From Larix kaempferi (Eukaryota; Streptophyta; Pinopsida; Pinales; Pinaceae): a stretch of DNA of 64,000 nucleotides. This document shows, piece after piece, positions 1 to 10,996 of the stretch. The first letter of the stretch is position 1. Each line of letters starts with the position of its first letter. Under the pieces are notes generated by a model. It had not been told where the DNA came from. It ran no database searches and saw nothing but the letters and a program-made list of their open reading frames with translations. Made by a program: the position numbers and the translations under genes. The DNA is taken from assembly GCA_027924585.1 (NCBI GenBank), contig BSBM01001383.1, positions 1,946,001-2,010,000 on the forward strand, in the 5' to 3' direction.

Positions 1-27
1 CCTGCTAGAAGTATGCCTTGGGATTCT

Positions 28-470
28 TCAAGGGCCTCTTGAATCACACGACCTGCTGGAAGAATATATTGAGGAGGGCGTGCTGCGCTTTTTTCTCACA
101 AAACTATTTCTTGTGCTTGGATTCCTCTTCCTAGAACATCCTCTAGAGCGACTCTCTGCGCCCCTTCCTTCTTTACCTACATTGCTTGGGTTGGACCCAA
201 GGTTTACCCTCTGCTGCACATCGGTGAGGCTCTACAAAATAGAAGCATTGAGTTGATTATGTTCTTCCTAAGCCTTCATCAACCTTTCATTAAATCTTAT
301 CATGGTTTCAACTAAATTCTAAGGATTTATTTGCTCCCTTCTCCCATTGGATTCAGTCTTAGCATTATCTTCTTGCACATTTTCTCCTATCACATATTCA
401 TCATGCTCACAAGGATCCTGGGCATCATTCATGGTCACCATTTCCTTTGGGGATTCCTTTCCCCTTGCCT
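28..470 (-). pseudogene. Degenerate gag-like remnant of a minus-strand LTR retrotransposon
   Basis: On the minus strand, short open segments read as a charged, Glu/Asn-rich stretch followed by a Ser/Arg-rich stretch, with several in-frame stops. The composition resembles the linker of a plant gag polyprotein. No zinc knuckle or other diagnostic motif is visible. Context supports a retroelement: a sequence complementary to initiator-Met tRNA lies at 5899-5911 in the matching minus orientation, and Copia-1 (662-5893) is inserted between that site and this stretch. This is therefore read as the 5' internal part of an older element whose gag continues past the left edge. The family assignment is inference from composition and position. 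Confidence 0.3.
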
Positions 471-656
471 ATTGCTCTCTACTACAACTATTCAAATGCT
501 ATCAGTTGCAAACAGTGCATTATAGAGGTGTTTATTAGACATCTTAAGAACACATATAAAACATAAAACATCCATATTTAACAGAAATAAACTCATGGAA
601 TACTTCATAGAGCTATTATGACTTCTACTTTGTCCCAAGCAGCCCCAGCACTGCAA
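471..656. other. Leader-like stretch with no gene seen
   Basis: No motif-bearing ORF. In minus orientation this would be the untranslated leader between the primer-binding site at 5899-5911 and the gag-like remnant at 28-470, with Copia-1 removed. Confidence 0.3.
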
Positions 657-661
657 CCTTG

Positions 662-1265
662 TGTTGGTTGTGGAGCCAGATCTTCTAGTGTCATAGATGA
701 TATTGTATCAGCCGTGTTTGTACCCCAGTTTTATATGATATGTAGGTGGACTGTACAGTCACCCTAGCGGGGGGGCATCGCCCCCCATGGGGTTCTAGGG
801 GGGACCATCCCCCTTGGCTAGGGGGTCTGGGGGAAACACCCCCGAGAAATGGAGGTTCGGGGGCAATGCCCCCGAAGAAAATTTTTGGGGCTGTTTTCGC
901 CAGCTGTTTTGCGGGCCCATGGTTTTGGGTATCCCGTGGTATTTTCCCATTGTATTTCCCTTATAAAATAAAGACATTGTAATACGGATAGGGAGGATGA
1001 TGTATTAGGTTTTATGCATTGTAAAGATCTCTGAGATCAGGAGAGAGACTGTGAAACAGAGAAGAGGAAGTGCAGCGGTTGTGCTACAGGTTGTATCCCT
1101 TCACCTTGCTGGATGGTAATAATAATAAGGACTGGAAAATTCAATGTGGATGTAGCCCAAGTTGGGTGAACCATGATATATCTGTGTCTCTCTTGTGATG
1201 TGTATGTGTGATTATATTTGCATTTATGTTTATTGTTATTGCTCTGTGATCCTGTTTTTCTAACA
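662..1265 (+). repeat. Copia-1 5' LTR
   Basis: This 604-bp copy is preceded by TSD CCTTG. It holds a G/C-homopolymer-rich block at about 769-880, with alternating runs of G and C absent from the rest of the element, then a TATA-like TATAAAATA at 962-970. It ends CTAACA two bases before the primer-binding site. ORFs across the LTR are by-products of the G/C block. Confidence 0.93.
962..970 (+). promoter_or_regulatory. TATA-like box in Copia-1 5' LTR
   Basis: TATAAAATA sits in the 3' half of the LTR, about 300 bp before the primer-binding site, where an LTR promoter is expected. The 3' LTR has the same motif near 5590. Promoter function is inferred from position and sequence. Confidence 0.45.
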
Positions 1266-1267
1266 AT

Positions 1268-1280
1268 TGGTATCAGAGCC
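1268..1280 (+). other. Copia-1 primer-binding site (initiator Met tRNA)
   Basis: TGGTATCAGAGCC, the standard plant Copia sequence complementary to the 3' end of initiator methionine tRNA, lies two bases after the 5' LTR. Confidence 0.92.
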
Positions 1281-1340
1281 AAAGGTCTATTTGGCAGTTA
1301 AACCCGCAGGAAGCTAGGGTTTCTGGTTCGAGTAGGAGCA

Positions 1341-2711
1341 ATGACAGAAGAAGGAAAGTTTAAGGTCGAGAAGTTTAACGGCCAAAAATTCGGGTTATGG
1401 AAGATGCAAATGGAGGACTATCTGTACCAGAAGGATCTATTCCTACCGTTGGGAGGAAAAGCAAAGCAGCCAATGGCTATGAAGGACGAAGAATGGGAGG
1501 TTCTTGACAGAAAGGCTCTGGGAACAATACGGTTGAGCTTGGCTTCGTCAGTGGCTTTCAATATCTCAAAAGAAATGACAACGGAGGGTTTGATGAAAGC
1601 ATTGGGTAAGTTGTATGAAAAACCCTCGGCCTCCAACAAGGTATTTCTAATGAAGCATTTATTTAATATGAAGATGTCTGAAGGTGGATCTGTTACTGAT
1701 CATTTAAATGAGTTTAATACGGTTACAAATCAGCTAAGTTCTGTAAGTGTGAACTTTGATGATGAGGTTAGGGCTCTTCTAATCTTGTGTTCATTGCCAG
1801 AAAGCTGGAATAGCTTGGTCATGGCTGTAAGTAACTCTGTCTCTGGTTCAAACACCTTGAAATTTGATGATGTTATTGGTGTTATTCTTAGCGAGGAAAT
1901 GCGAAGAAAAAGAACAGGTGAGACATCAGGTAATGCGTTGACCATGGAGAGAAGGGGAAGACAAAAGGAGAGAGGAAAGAGCCAAGGTAATCGTGGAAAG
2001 TCTAAAACAGGTAGATCCAAGTCCAGACTGGGAAAGATAGAGTGTTGGAACTGTGGAAAGAAAGGACATCTGAAGAAATACTACAAATCTCTAAAGAAGA
2101 AAGGAGATGCACAGAAGGAAACTACCTAGGAAGCAAATGTAGCAGGTGATGTGTTACAAGATGATTTGATTCTTGCATTAGATAATACTAGTGATTATTG
2201 GGTAGTAGATTCAGGAGCTTCATGTCATGCTACACCCCATAGGAAATACTTTCATGAGTATGTTCCTGGCGACTTTGGACATGTTTTATTGGGAGATGAT
2301 GAACCATGTAAAATTGTTGGAATGGGTAAGGTATGGATAAAATTTAAGAATGGAACTGATTGGTTGTTGAAAGAAGTTAGGCATATTCTTGCTATGAAAA
2401 GAAATCTGATCTCAACAGGGCAGTTGGGAGATGGCGGCTGTCTATCTACATTCGGAGAAAAGTGGTGGAAGATCACTAAAGGATCAATGGTGATAGCAAA
2501 AGGAGACAGAGTAGGTACGTTGTATTTAAGTCCTCACAATACTGACCATTCTATCTCTTTAGCTTCCACAAGAACAGATACAGCATTATGGCATCATAGG
2601 CTTGGCCACATGAGTGAGAAGGGGATGCAGATTCTCCACTCAAGGAAGTTGCTGCCGGATTTGAAGCAGGTAAGTTTGGAATTCTGTGAAAACTGTGTTT
2701 ATAGAAAATAG
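1341..2711 (+). pseudogene. Copia-1 gag and protease (broken)
   Basis: The ATG at 1341 opens a 262-residue gag, beginning MTEEGKFKVEKFNG and followed by the UBN2-like gag region. A zinc knuckle CWNCGKKGHLKKYY lies near residues 235-248; its last metal ligand, normally Cys, is Tyr (codon 2082-2084). A TAG at 2127-2129 interrupts the frame, which then continues to the aspartic protease (VVDSGAS near 2205) and the GAG-pre-integrase segment (LWHHRLGHMS, then CENC). A second TAG ends it at 2709-2711. Copia elements normally read gag through pol as one ORF, so these stops are inactivating. Each fits a CAG-to-TAG or CTG-to-CTA change. The start is the first ATG after the primer-binding site. Confidence 0.9.
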
Positions 2712-2761
2712 AAGAGAGTCAGATTTCTCAGGGTTGGAAAATAGAAGAAGAATGAAAATTA

Positions 2762-3499
2762 GAGCTTGTGCATACAGATGTATGGGGACCGGCTTAGGTA
2801 CAATCTCTTGGTGGCTCTCATTATTATGTTACATTTATTGATGATGCAACTAGAAAAACTTGGGTTTATTGCATTAGATAGAAATCTGATGTGTTTGCTA
2901 CTTTTAAGAAGTGGAAAGCTTTGGTTGAGAATGAGACAAGAAAAAGATTGAAGTGTCTCAGATCTGATAATGGAGGTGAGTACTGCGGCAAGGAGTTTGA
3001 TAGTTACTGTTCATACCATGGGATTCGTAGAGAGAAGACAATCCCAGGAACACCACAGGAAAATGGTGTGTTAGAAAGGATGAACAGAACGATCATGGAG
3101 CGTGCAAGGTGTATGAGACTGCATGCAGGGTTTCCCTTACAGTTTTGGGCGGATGCTGTAAATACTGTTGTTTATTTAATAAACAGAGGACCTTCAAGTG
3201 CTTTGGATGGTGTTATTCCAGAGGAAGCATGGATAGATAAAAAGGTAAACTACTCATTTCTGAGAACGTTTGGTTGTGAAGCATTTGTCCATATTGATAA
3301 AGAAAATAGAACAAAGCTTGAAGCTAAATCCAAGAAATGTACCTTTATTGGATATGGGGTTGATGAATTTGGTTATCGTTTATGGGATTATGAAAATAAC
3401 AAAATCATCAGGAATAGAGATGTGATATTCAATGAAAATATCATGTATAAAGATCAGTTTCAGGGAAAGAACAGGAAAAGGAAAACACAGAGTACATAG
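2762..3499 (+). pseudogene. Copia-1 integrase (broken)
   Basis: The frame differs from the protease segment, so a frameshift lies between 2712 and 2761. The catalytic triad can be followed: Asp in HTDVWGP (about 2771), Asp in SDNGGEY (about 2965) and Glu in VLERMNRT (about 3070), giving the D,D-35-E arrangement of retroviral-type integrases. Two in-frame TAG codons (2795-2797 and 2879-2881) break the first third. The segment continues through the Copia core into the linker before reverse transcriptase, and stops at 3497-3499 where the frame is again lost. Confidence 0.9.
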
Positions 3500-3633
3500 T
3501 GCTTGATAAAATTAAAGAAAATGAAGTTCCGAAGGTGCCAGAAAATCAATAGCAGCAGCAAGTACCTGAAACTCCTGCAACTGTAAGAAGATCTACCAGG
3601 TTAAGTAGACTCCCTGAACGATACTCTCCTTCA

Positions 3634-5216
3634 ATGTATTATTTATTGATGACTGATTCTGGTGAACCAAAATGTTATGAAGAAGCAACGCAGGTGGAAA
3701 CTAGAAAGAAGTGGGAGCAAGGCATGAATGAGGAGATGGACTCATTGGTAGGAACCAGACTTGGGATCTGGTTCAGTTGCCTGCTGGTAAAAGAGCATTG
3801 CAAAACAAATGGATTTACAGGTTGAAGGAAGAAGAAGGAGGTAAGAAGCGGTACAAGGCCAGACTTGTTTTAAAGGGGTTTGCACAAAAGAAAAGTATAG
3901 ATTTTGATGAAATATTTTCTCATGTTGTTGAGATGACTTCAATTAGGACTATCTTAAGTCTAGTGGCGGTAGAAGATTTGCATCTTGAACAGTTAGATGT
4001 AAAAATAGCCTTCCTCCATGGGGATTTGGAGGAAGAAATATATATGCAGCAGCCACAAGGGTATGAGGTCAAAGGTAAGGAGGATCTGGTATGCAGGTTG
4101 AAAAAGAGCTTGTATGGCTTGAAGCAAGCTCCAAAGCAGTGGTATCTAAAGTTTGACAAGTTTATGACAGAACAAGGTTATAGTAGATGTCATTCTGACC
4201 ACTGTGTTTATTTCAAGAAGCTAGACAATGGAAGATATATTATCTTGTTATTGTATGTGGATGACATGCTTGTTGCAGGGTCTGACATGCAGGATATAAA
4301 TGTACTCAAAAGGAAGCTAGCTAATTCATTTGCGATGAAGGATTTGAGTGCTGCAAAGCAAATCCTTGGTATGAGAATAACGAGAGACAGAAAAAATCGC
4401 AAATTGACATTGTCTCAAAGTGAGTACATACAAAAGGTGTTGGAGAGGTTCAGAATGCAGAATGCAAAACCTATAAGTACACCTTTGGCTAACCATTTCA
4501 GTCTAAGTAAGGAAATGTGTCCCAAGACACAAGAAGAGACAGATTACATGTCCAAGATTCCCTATCAATCAGCAGTTGGCAGCTTGATGTATGCCATGGT
4601 GTGCACAAGACCAGATATTGCACATGCAATGGGATTTGTGAGCAGATATATGAACAATCTAGGTAAAGAACATTGGAAGGAAGTACAGTGGATTCTCAGG
4701 TATTTGAGAGGTACTACCACTGAGGCATTATGTTTTGGAGGTTCATACACTATTCTACAGGGATATGTTGATGTAGATATGGCAAGTGACAAGGATAGCA
4801 GGAGGAGCACCACAGGGTATGTGTTTACTGTAGGTGGAACAGCAGTAAGCTAGATTTCGAAACTACAGAAGGTTGTTGCACTTTGAACAACAGAAGCAGA
4901 GTATGTTGCCATTACAGAGGCTAGTAAAGAGATGATTTGGTTGCAGAGGTTTATGGAGGAAGTGGGTAAGAAGCAGAAGGATAGCAGATTGTATAATGAC
5001 AGCCAGAGTGCCATTCATCTTGCAAAGAACTCAGCATTCCATTCCAGGACTAAACATACACAGCTCAAGTACCATTTCATACGCTCTGTTCTGGAAGATG
5101 AACTGTTGAAGCTGGAAAAGATACATACTAGCCAGAATCCTGCAGACATGTTCACAAAGGTAGTGACCAGAGAGAAACTGAGTTCGTACTCGGTTTTAGT
5201 TGGCCTTCTAGCATGA
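3634..5216 (+). pseudogene. Copia-1 reverse transcriptase and RNase H (broken)
   Basis: An upstream piece (3634-3755) carries the conserved pre-RT block ending in MNEEMDSL. After a frameshift the RT runs from about 3765, with FLHGDLEEEIYM, SLYGLKQAPKQWY and the catalytic LLYVDDMLV (near 4250). RNase H follows, with the GYVDVDMASDKDSRRSTTGY block. A TAG at 4851-4853 replaces the usual Trp, and a TGA at 4884-4886 follows. The frame resumes through EAEYVAITEASKE and the DSQSAI block to a stop at 5216. The C-terminus ends about 85 bp before the 3' LTR. It is full length in content but cannot make one enzyme. Confidence 0.92.
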
Positions 5217-5301
5217 AGGTGAAGAGGAGAAATTTTCCAAGTCCAAGTCCAGCAAGTGCAGCAACAGTGGAGTTGCTGTGATCAGTCTCCAAGTGGGAGA
5301 T

Positions 5302-5893
5302 TGTTGGTTGTGGAGCCAGATATTCTAGTGTCATAGATGATATTGTATCAGCCGTGTTTGTACCCCAGTTTTATATGATATGTAGGTGGACTGTACAGTC
5401 ACCCCAGCGGGGGGGTGTGGGGGGGCATCGCCCCCCCACGAGGTTCCATGGGGAACCATCCCCCCTGGATGGGGGGTCCGGGGTTCGGGGGCAACGCCCT
5501 CGAAGAAAAATTTTGGGGTTGTTTTCGCCAATTGTTTTGCGGGCCCATGGTTTTGGGTATCCCGTGGTATTTTCCCATTGTATTTCCCTTATAAAATAAA
5601 GACATTGTAATACGGCTAGGGAGGATGAAGTATTAGGTTATATGCATTGTAAAGATCTTTGAGATCAGGAGAGAGAATGTGAAACAGAGAAGAGGAAGTG
5701 CAGCGGTTGTGCTGCAGGTTGTATCCCTTCACCTTGTTGGATAGTAATAATAATAAGGACTGAAAAATTCAGTGTGGATGTAGCCCAAGTTGGGTGAACC
5801 ACGATATATCTGTGTCTCTCTTGTGATGTGTATGTGTGATTATATTTGCATTTCTGTTTATTGTTATTGCTCTACGATCCTGTTTTTCTAACA
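5302..5893 (+). repeat. Copia-1 3' LTR with adjoining purine tract
   Basis: This 592-bp copy is preceded by AAGTGGGAGAT (about 5291-5301), the plus-strand primer purine tract. It ends CTAACA and is followed by TSD CCTTG (5894-5898). The G/C-run block at about 5405-5510 differs in length from the 5' copy, which accounts for most of the length difference between LTRs. Confidence 0.93.
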
Positions 5894-5898
5894 CCTTG

Positions 5899-5911
5899 GG
5901 CTCTGATACCA
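5899..5911 (-). other. Primer-binding site of an older minus-strand LTR element
   Basis: GGCTCTGATACCA is the exact reverse complement of TGGTATCAGAGCC. It lies immediately right of Copia-1 and its target duplication. In minus orientation it would follow a 5' LTR located to the right (from about 5912 rightwards) and precede the gag-like remnant at 28-470. The second copy of the 75-bp duplication repeats it imperfectly. Confidence 0.6.
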
Positions 5912-6030
5912 TTCTTTCACATCCCCAATCCCCTCAGTGTACTTTAGAATGGAAAATACTTCACATCCCATTGGCCTCTGATAGCATTCTTTCACATCCT
6001 CAATCCCCTCAATGTCCTTTAGAATGGTGG
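5899..6030. repeat. Tandem duplication, ~75-bp period
   Basis: A unit starting CTCTGATACCATTCTTTCAC at 5901 recurs near 5976 with a few substitutions, followed in both copies by CACATCC, CAATCCCCTCA and TTTAGAATGG. It duplicates the primer-binding-site/LTR junction of the older minus-strand element. Confidence 0.75.
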
Positions 6031-6109
6031 AGGAACAACCTAATAATTTTTTTAAAAAACTTCTCTACAATTCTACCCCTTTTACATAGTCGCAGTGTCT
6101 TCAGTCCGA

Positions 6110-7080
6110 AATATTCAATCCGCAATCCACAAGTCGGAAGTTGGAGCTTGGCACCCCAATGTGCCATTTCAAGAATTACACCTATGAATTCTGCATTCCA
6201 CAATGCGGGAGTCAAAAAGTCAAAATGGAAAATATGCGGCATTGAAGAAATACACCTCTGACTTCCGCATTCCGCAATCCGCGATGCAGGAGTCGAAAAG
6301 TCGAAACGGAAAATATGCGATGTTGAATAAATATGCCTCTGACTTCTACATTCCGCAATCCACGATGCGGGAGTCGAAAATTCGGAACAAAAATATGTGG
6401 CATCGAAGAAATACGCCTCCAACTTCTGCATTCCACAATCCGCGATGCGGGAGTCAAAAATTTGGAACAGAAAATATGTGGAGTCAAAGAAATATGCCTT
6501 TGACTTACGCCTTCTGCAATCCGTGATGCGGGAGTAGGAAAGTCGGAACGAAAAATACGCAGCGTCGAAGAAATACACCTCCGACTTCTGTATTCCGAAA
6601 TCCATGATGCAAGAGTCAGAAAGTCGGAATGGAAAATACACGGCGTCAAAGAAATACGCCTCTGACTTCTGCATTCCGCAATCCGCAATGCAAGAGTCGG
6701 AAAGTCAGAACAGAAAATACGCCTCTAAATTCTACATTCCACAATCTGTGATGCGGGAATAGGAAAGTCAGAACGCCCAATTCTCTGCTTCGCCGAATCA
6801 CGCCTCTGAATTCCGCATTCCATAATCCGCGACACGAAAGTCGGAAGTCAAGACTCTGAAAACACAGCTCTGAAAATTTACTCCTCCAACTTCTGCACTC
6901 CGCAATACGGCTTGCAGGAGTTGGAAGTTGGGACGCCAAATTCCCAACGTCGGGAAACTTATCTCTTCGACTTCCATACTCCGCAATCCGGCACCACATC
7001 GAGAGAACACGCCCCTGACTTCTGCGATCCCCAATTTGCACTACGGGTTCGGAAAGTCAGAAGTTGGCCATATAACCCTG
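6110..7080. repeat. ~81-bp minisatellite array, degenerate
   Basis: The landmark GATGCGGGAGTC (and variants) recurs at about 6203, 6283, 6364, 6444, 6525, 6605, 6687 and 6750. Spacing is 80-82 bp until the last interval, shortened to 63 bp. Each unit also carries GACTTCTGCATTCCGCAATC and an AAATATGCG-like segment. Less regular copies continue to about 7080. Because 81 is divisible by three, overlapping ORFs of 100-221 codons appear on both strands. They show repeated 27-residue units, no start context and no homology I recognise, so I treat this as non-coding repeat, perhaps inside the LTR of the older minus-strand element. Confidence 0.85.
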
Positions 7081-7281
7081 TTACTTCCAACTTCTCAAGT
7101 TGATATCTTCCTCATCCTAAGTCAATTTTTGGAAAAATCGGTACCGTTGTAAATCTCTCGGAGAGCTCTCTGCAATGGTGTGATCCTATGCCACACTAGA
7201 GAAATCTGTTCTTGCCACTTATCCAACCAAAATGCTGCCCCAAACTCCATCAAAGCCTCTTTACCCCACTGTCAAGAGCCC

Positions 7282-8936
7282 TGGTAACACCCTGTCATGG
7301 CCCCTCCCTTCATCTAACCACAGAGGGGGCATGAACACATCAGGGGGTGTCTGATTCATTCCCCAAGCCCTTATGATGAAATAAAAACCTTCTAAGAAGG
7401 TGTGCAATGCATAGTAAACATACATAGTGGAATTAAATCAGGTTAATGCTTCTACAACATCCAATACTAACAATATATTATCACAAGCAAAGTGATGAAA
7501 CAAACAACAAATGAACCATCCTCATGGTTAGGCTCATACACATACTTCCTACTGATTAATTCCCTATGATCATATCATTCAATTTGACTTGAAATAGCAA
7601 ATTAACACAACATAAGAAATAGCATCATTTGAGACCACAAAGAAAAATTATCTTATAAGATGAACTGTCCAAGCAACTAGCTATGTGAGAGCAACGTTCC
7701 ACCCAACCATAGGTCTATGTCCATCCTATATTCTTTCAACTGAGAGACCACCCATAAGCTTGGTTTTGTATCCATTGAGGAGGTACTAAACAGACTCACT
7801 CACAGCCATGGCTTCACATAACAAACATGCTAATCCAACACACGGTTGGGTTTATCAAGCATTTAACGAACAATGGAGGAGGATGTTAATCCAGTGATCT
7901 TAACCTCAGAGCTATAGGCCTCTCAATTCACACTCATACAGTCTTGGCACCCACAATACCTACCACACCCAACACAAGGAATTTCCCCTTCTCTATTGCA
8001 CATTCCCTCAGGTGCCCCTTCCCTCCAGTGCTCTTAAGGGTGGGAATAGAAAGGTCCAATTTTCTGATTCCTTGAGACTCTAGCCTTCATTGGTTTTATC
8101 AAGCAAACCTACCTTCTGTCCTATTCTTCTCTATCATTCCCACTTGGATTTTCTCACTTTCTATGGCCAAAGCAACTCTATCCCACATCTTGGTTCTCGG
8201 ATATCAACTCGGGGTTTCCTCACTGGTTTCTGAGCATATCACACTCTATAAATTTTCCTTAGGGTTCAGGCCGAGGGATCCCCTGCTAGATTGAATTTCC
8301 CACATGAATTTATGGGTAGATTCGGCACTCCAAATTTGGTTTTTTCTCAGAATCATGATTCCCTTCTTCTCCTCACTGCTCAACTCTCTGGTCCCCTCCA
8401 AAATTTAGTTTTTAGTCCCTCATGGAATGGGGATGATGAAATGAATTCCTAGGAGGTAGAGTGACTTGTGGATCAAGGAAAATAGAACCCCATACCCTGT
8501 CATCCGAAATTTCGGGGTTTCCCACACTCCATTGATCTCATGAACATTTTCTTCAACCACTTCCTGCAGCATAATTAAATTTCAGCAAGGAAGGTCAAAT
8601 GGGTTCTAAATATGACATTTGGCAGTCTATGGTTCAATCCCACAACCCCCTCACCTCTCCCTAGTGGATGCACATGGCCCCCTCTTATTAGTTTCCTCCA
8701 TATCCAGTTTATTTGGTATTTTTATTGCAATCTTAATATTTACATCATTTACAATGTCCCATGGCTTAATCGCACATGGATAACAGAATATCAAATACTT
8801 GTATTTTACATAAAAATCAAGCATCCACTAGCTGGACCTTGGCCTTGCGCTCCATGCTAGGAAAACATACATCGCATGTATACAATATTTACATTGAAAG
8901 CCAATATGTTCTAAGGGTCAAAATGGGGATGTTACA
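7282..8936. repeat. Possible solo Gypsy-type LTR
   Basis: The segment begins TGGTAACACCCTGTCATGG and ends GGGGATGTTACA, the TG...CA tips with a near inverted repeat (GTAACA/TGTTACA) common in plant Gypsy LTRs. It contains no ORF of note. I cannot see a matching 5-bp target duplication (AGCCC versus ATTAC) or a second copy in the window. The boundaries and the identity are inference. Confidence 0.3.
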
Positions 8937-10991
8937 ATTACCTTTCAAGGAATATAATATATTCCAACAAATGTAGCATTGAAGAATGGAGATTCTGTAG
9001 CACCGATTATAATAGAAAATCAACAACATCCTGAAGAATGACCCGCAGTTTTCTCTTTTCTATTTTTGCCACAGTATTTTTATCTTTAAAGGACCCTTTA
9101 TATGTAATATCTCTAGATTAATTTTCAATAGGTTTATAAGCTTCTAAAATAATTTTTGAAGCTTCATCTTTTAATATTCGAGTCTAAAGGTCAAAGTTAA
9201 GTTAGTTTGATATCCCTATAAATGTGGATCTATAACCTATTCAGTTTTGATGTAAATATACTCATGGTCAATTTTAGAATTCAACCTTAGTTTTCTATGA
9301 CCTTAGATCCTATTTTGTTCTAAATAAGCATCTATAAAAGAAGGAAAAGATATGTAAAAAGGGGTTGGAAAAGGGAGATTACAATAAGACTCTTTATCTA
9401 TGTACATTTTGCACAGCATCTAATATAATGGTGAAGTTCCATGTTTTATGATCATTTACTTATTCAACAAATTGTATTCTTTGGTTATGTTTTCTTTCTC
9501 TTATTTGGTTACGGTAAGACTTATTGCAGTGCAATTATTTTTCCTTCTTTGTTCAGATCAACTTGCAGTTATAGCTTTCTGTCAATTTCTTGAGCTTGAA
9601 GGTTGTATTTGAGTAAATGTTTCAAATTTATGAACAATGTGTTTGGATTCAAATTTCACTTATGAGTATATAGTTGCCTTAACTATATGTTCATATGTTT
9701 TAAATATTTTCTTTATGTTTTTTTGGTTTTTTTCCTGGGTAAAATTCCTACAAACTTTGGAATTTCACCTTATGTATTGGAAACTCTTCAAGTTTTAAAA
9801 CCAAAATCCTTCATATCCTTGTAATTCCCCCCCCCCCAACCTTATTTACAAATCCTATCTACTTTTCCTAAACCATCCTAAGTTTAAAATGTACTAGGCA
9901 TGTCCTATTTACAATCATAATACATCCTCTAGCGCTAACACCCCCCATGTTTCCTATGAAAACAACTTAGCATCAATTTATAACTTAATGGGCTCAATGA
10001 ACCAATTTGACCCCATCAAAATTCAACTAATTTCCAGTTTGTAAAAAATGTAAAATGTTGAGATTTATCTCAGCCATTGATCTATTGAGGCTAGGATCTA
10101 ATCTTGGCCATCCATCCTTATGGATAGGGATTTTGTTCTTATCCTTTCTATAAAATAGAAATAGCAACTCATTACAAAGGACTTTTATATCTCTGGTTAC
10201 AGAAATAGAAACCATTATTTTGTGCTCTTTGTTTCTTCTTGTCTCTTGATGCTATGTTCATGGATTTTAGTCCTTGCCATACTCTTGAGTATTAGAATCT
10301 TGGACCAACTAGTTGGTGGTTGTGTTTAGTGATTTTTATGTAGGAAAAGTAGACAACGAATTGCATAAGGCACCTTGGTGTTTTTTGGACATGCGGTTTC
10401 TACTTCAAAATTTGTCTTTGCTAGTTTACTCTTTAATTTTTTGCTTTCTCTCTTCTTGTTTCTGCATTTTCTCTTCAATTTGTATGGATGAGTTTGATTT
10501 GAGTTGGTGTCAACTTAAAATCCACATTAACCAACTAATTTTATGTTTGTGGGTTGGAGAACCAATCTTAGCAAGTGTGCCCTAGCCAGCCTTGAGGAAT
10601 CTTCAAGCCAAGAATCGACTCACTCACTACTAGGAAGGGTGGAGAGACTTCAGCGATCACCGGGTAGAGGTAAGTATTCAATTTCCTCTCTATTTATATT
10701 TGTTGTAGCTGCTACCATTAGTCAAAACTCCATTGTTTGTGTATTTTCTAGCTATTTTAGTTGTGTGCATGTGTGTTTTGTATTATCTCTTTAGTGGCTA
10801 AGTGTATGTTTATCCTCCCTAGGCTATTTAATTTCTTAGTTGACTCCATAGAGCCCCTAGGAGTAGGAACTAGTATTTTAGGTATCCATTTCATCCATTT
10901 GAGTGGTTATTAAAGCCATATATGCATTGTTAATTTGTTCTGCTTGCTTCCCTATAATTTCCAGATCTGAAATCTTGAAATCAGTAAGCAT
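8937..10991. other. Non-coding stretch; one good splice-donor-like site
   Basis: AT-rich DNA without a motif-bearing ORF. A run of about 10 C lies near 9828-9837. Near 10669 the sequence GGTAGAG|GTAAGTAT matches a plant 5' splice donor very well, preceded by about 100 bp of higher GC. That could be the end of an untranslated or coding exon, but I find no acceptor or protein similarity. Confidence 0.3.
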
Positions 10992-10996
10992 GTTAG

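Larger units (their letters stand above)
662..5893 (+). mobile_element. Copia-1: full-length but inactivated Ty1/Copia LTR retrotransposon
   Basis: Two similar direct repeats (662-1265 and 5302-5893) begin TGTTGG and end CTAACA. They are flanked by a perfect 5-bp target duplication CCTTG (657-661 and 5894-5898). Between them, in Copia order, are a Met-tRNA primer-binding site, gag, aspartic protease, integrase, reverse transcriptase and RNase H, then a purine tract abutting the 3' LTR. The polyprotein is broken by several stops and frame changes. The LTRs differ by substitutions and indels (604 versus 592 bp), so the insertion is not recent. It landed between the primer-binding site and gag of an older minus-strand element. 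Confidence 0.95.

Noticed and set aside
746-982. Gly/Pro-rich ORF in the Copia-1 LTR, also at 5386-5610
   Set aside because: Produced by the G/C-run block; frames differ between the two LTRs.
6009-6688. Overlapping ORFs of 158-221 codons on the minus strand and 107 on the plus strand
   Set aside because: They come from an 81-bp tandem repeat whose period is a multiple of three; no start context and no known domain.
7282-8936. Confident solo-LTR call
   Set aside because: TG...CA tips are present, but no target duplication or second copy can be seen; kept only as low confidence.
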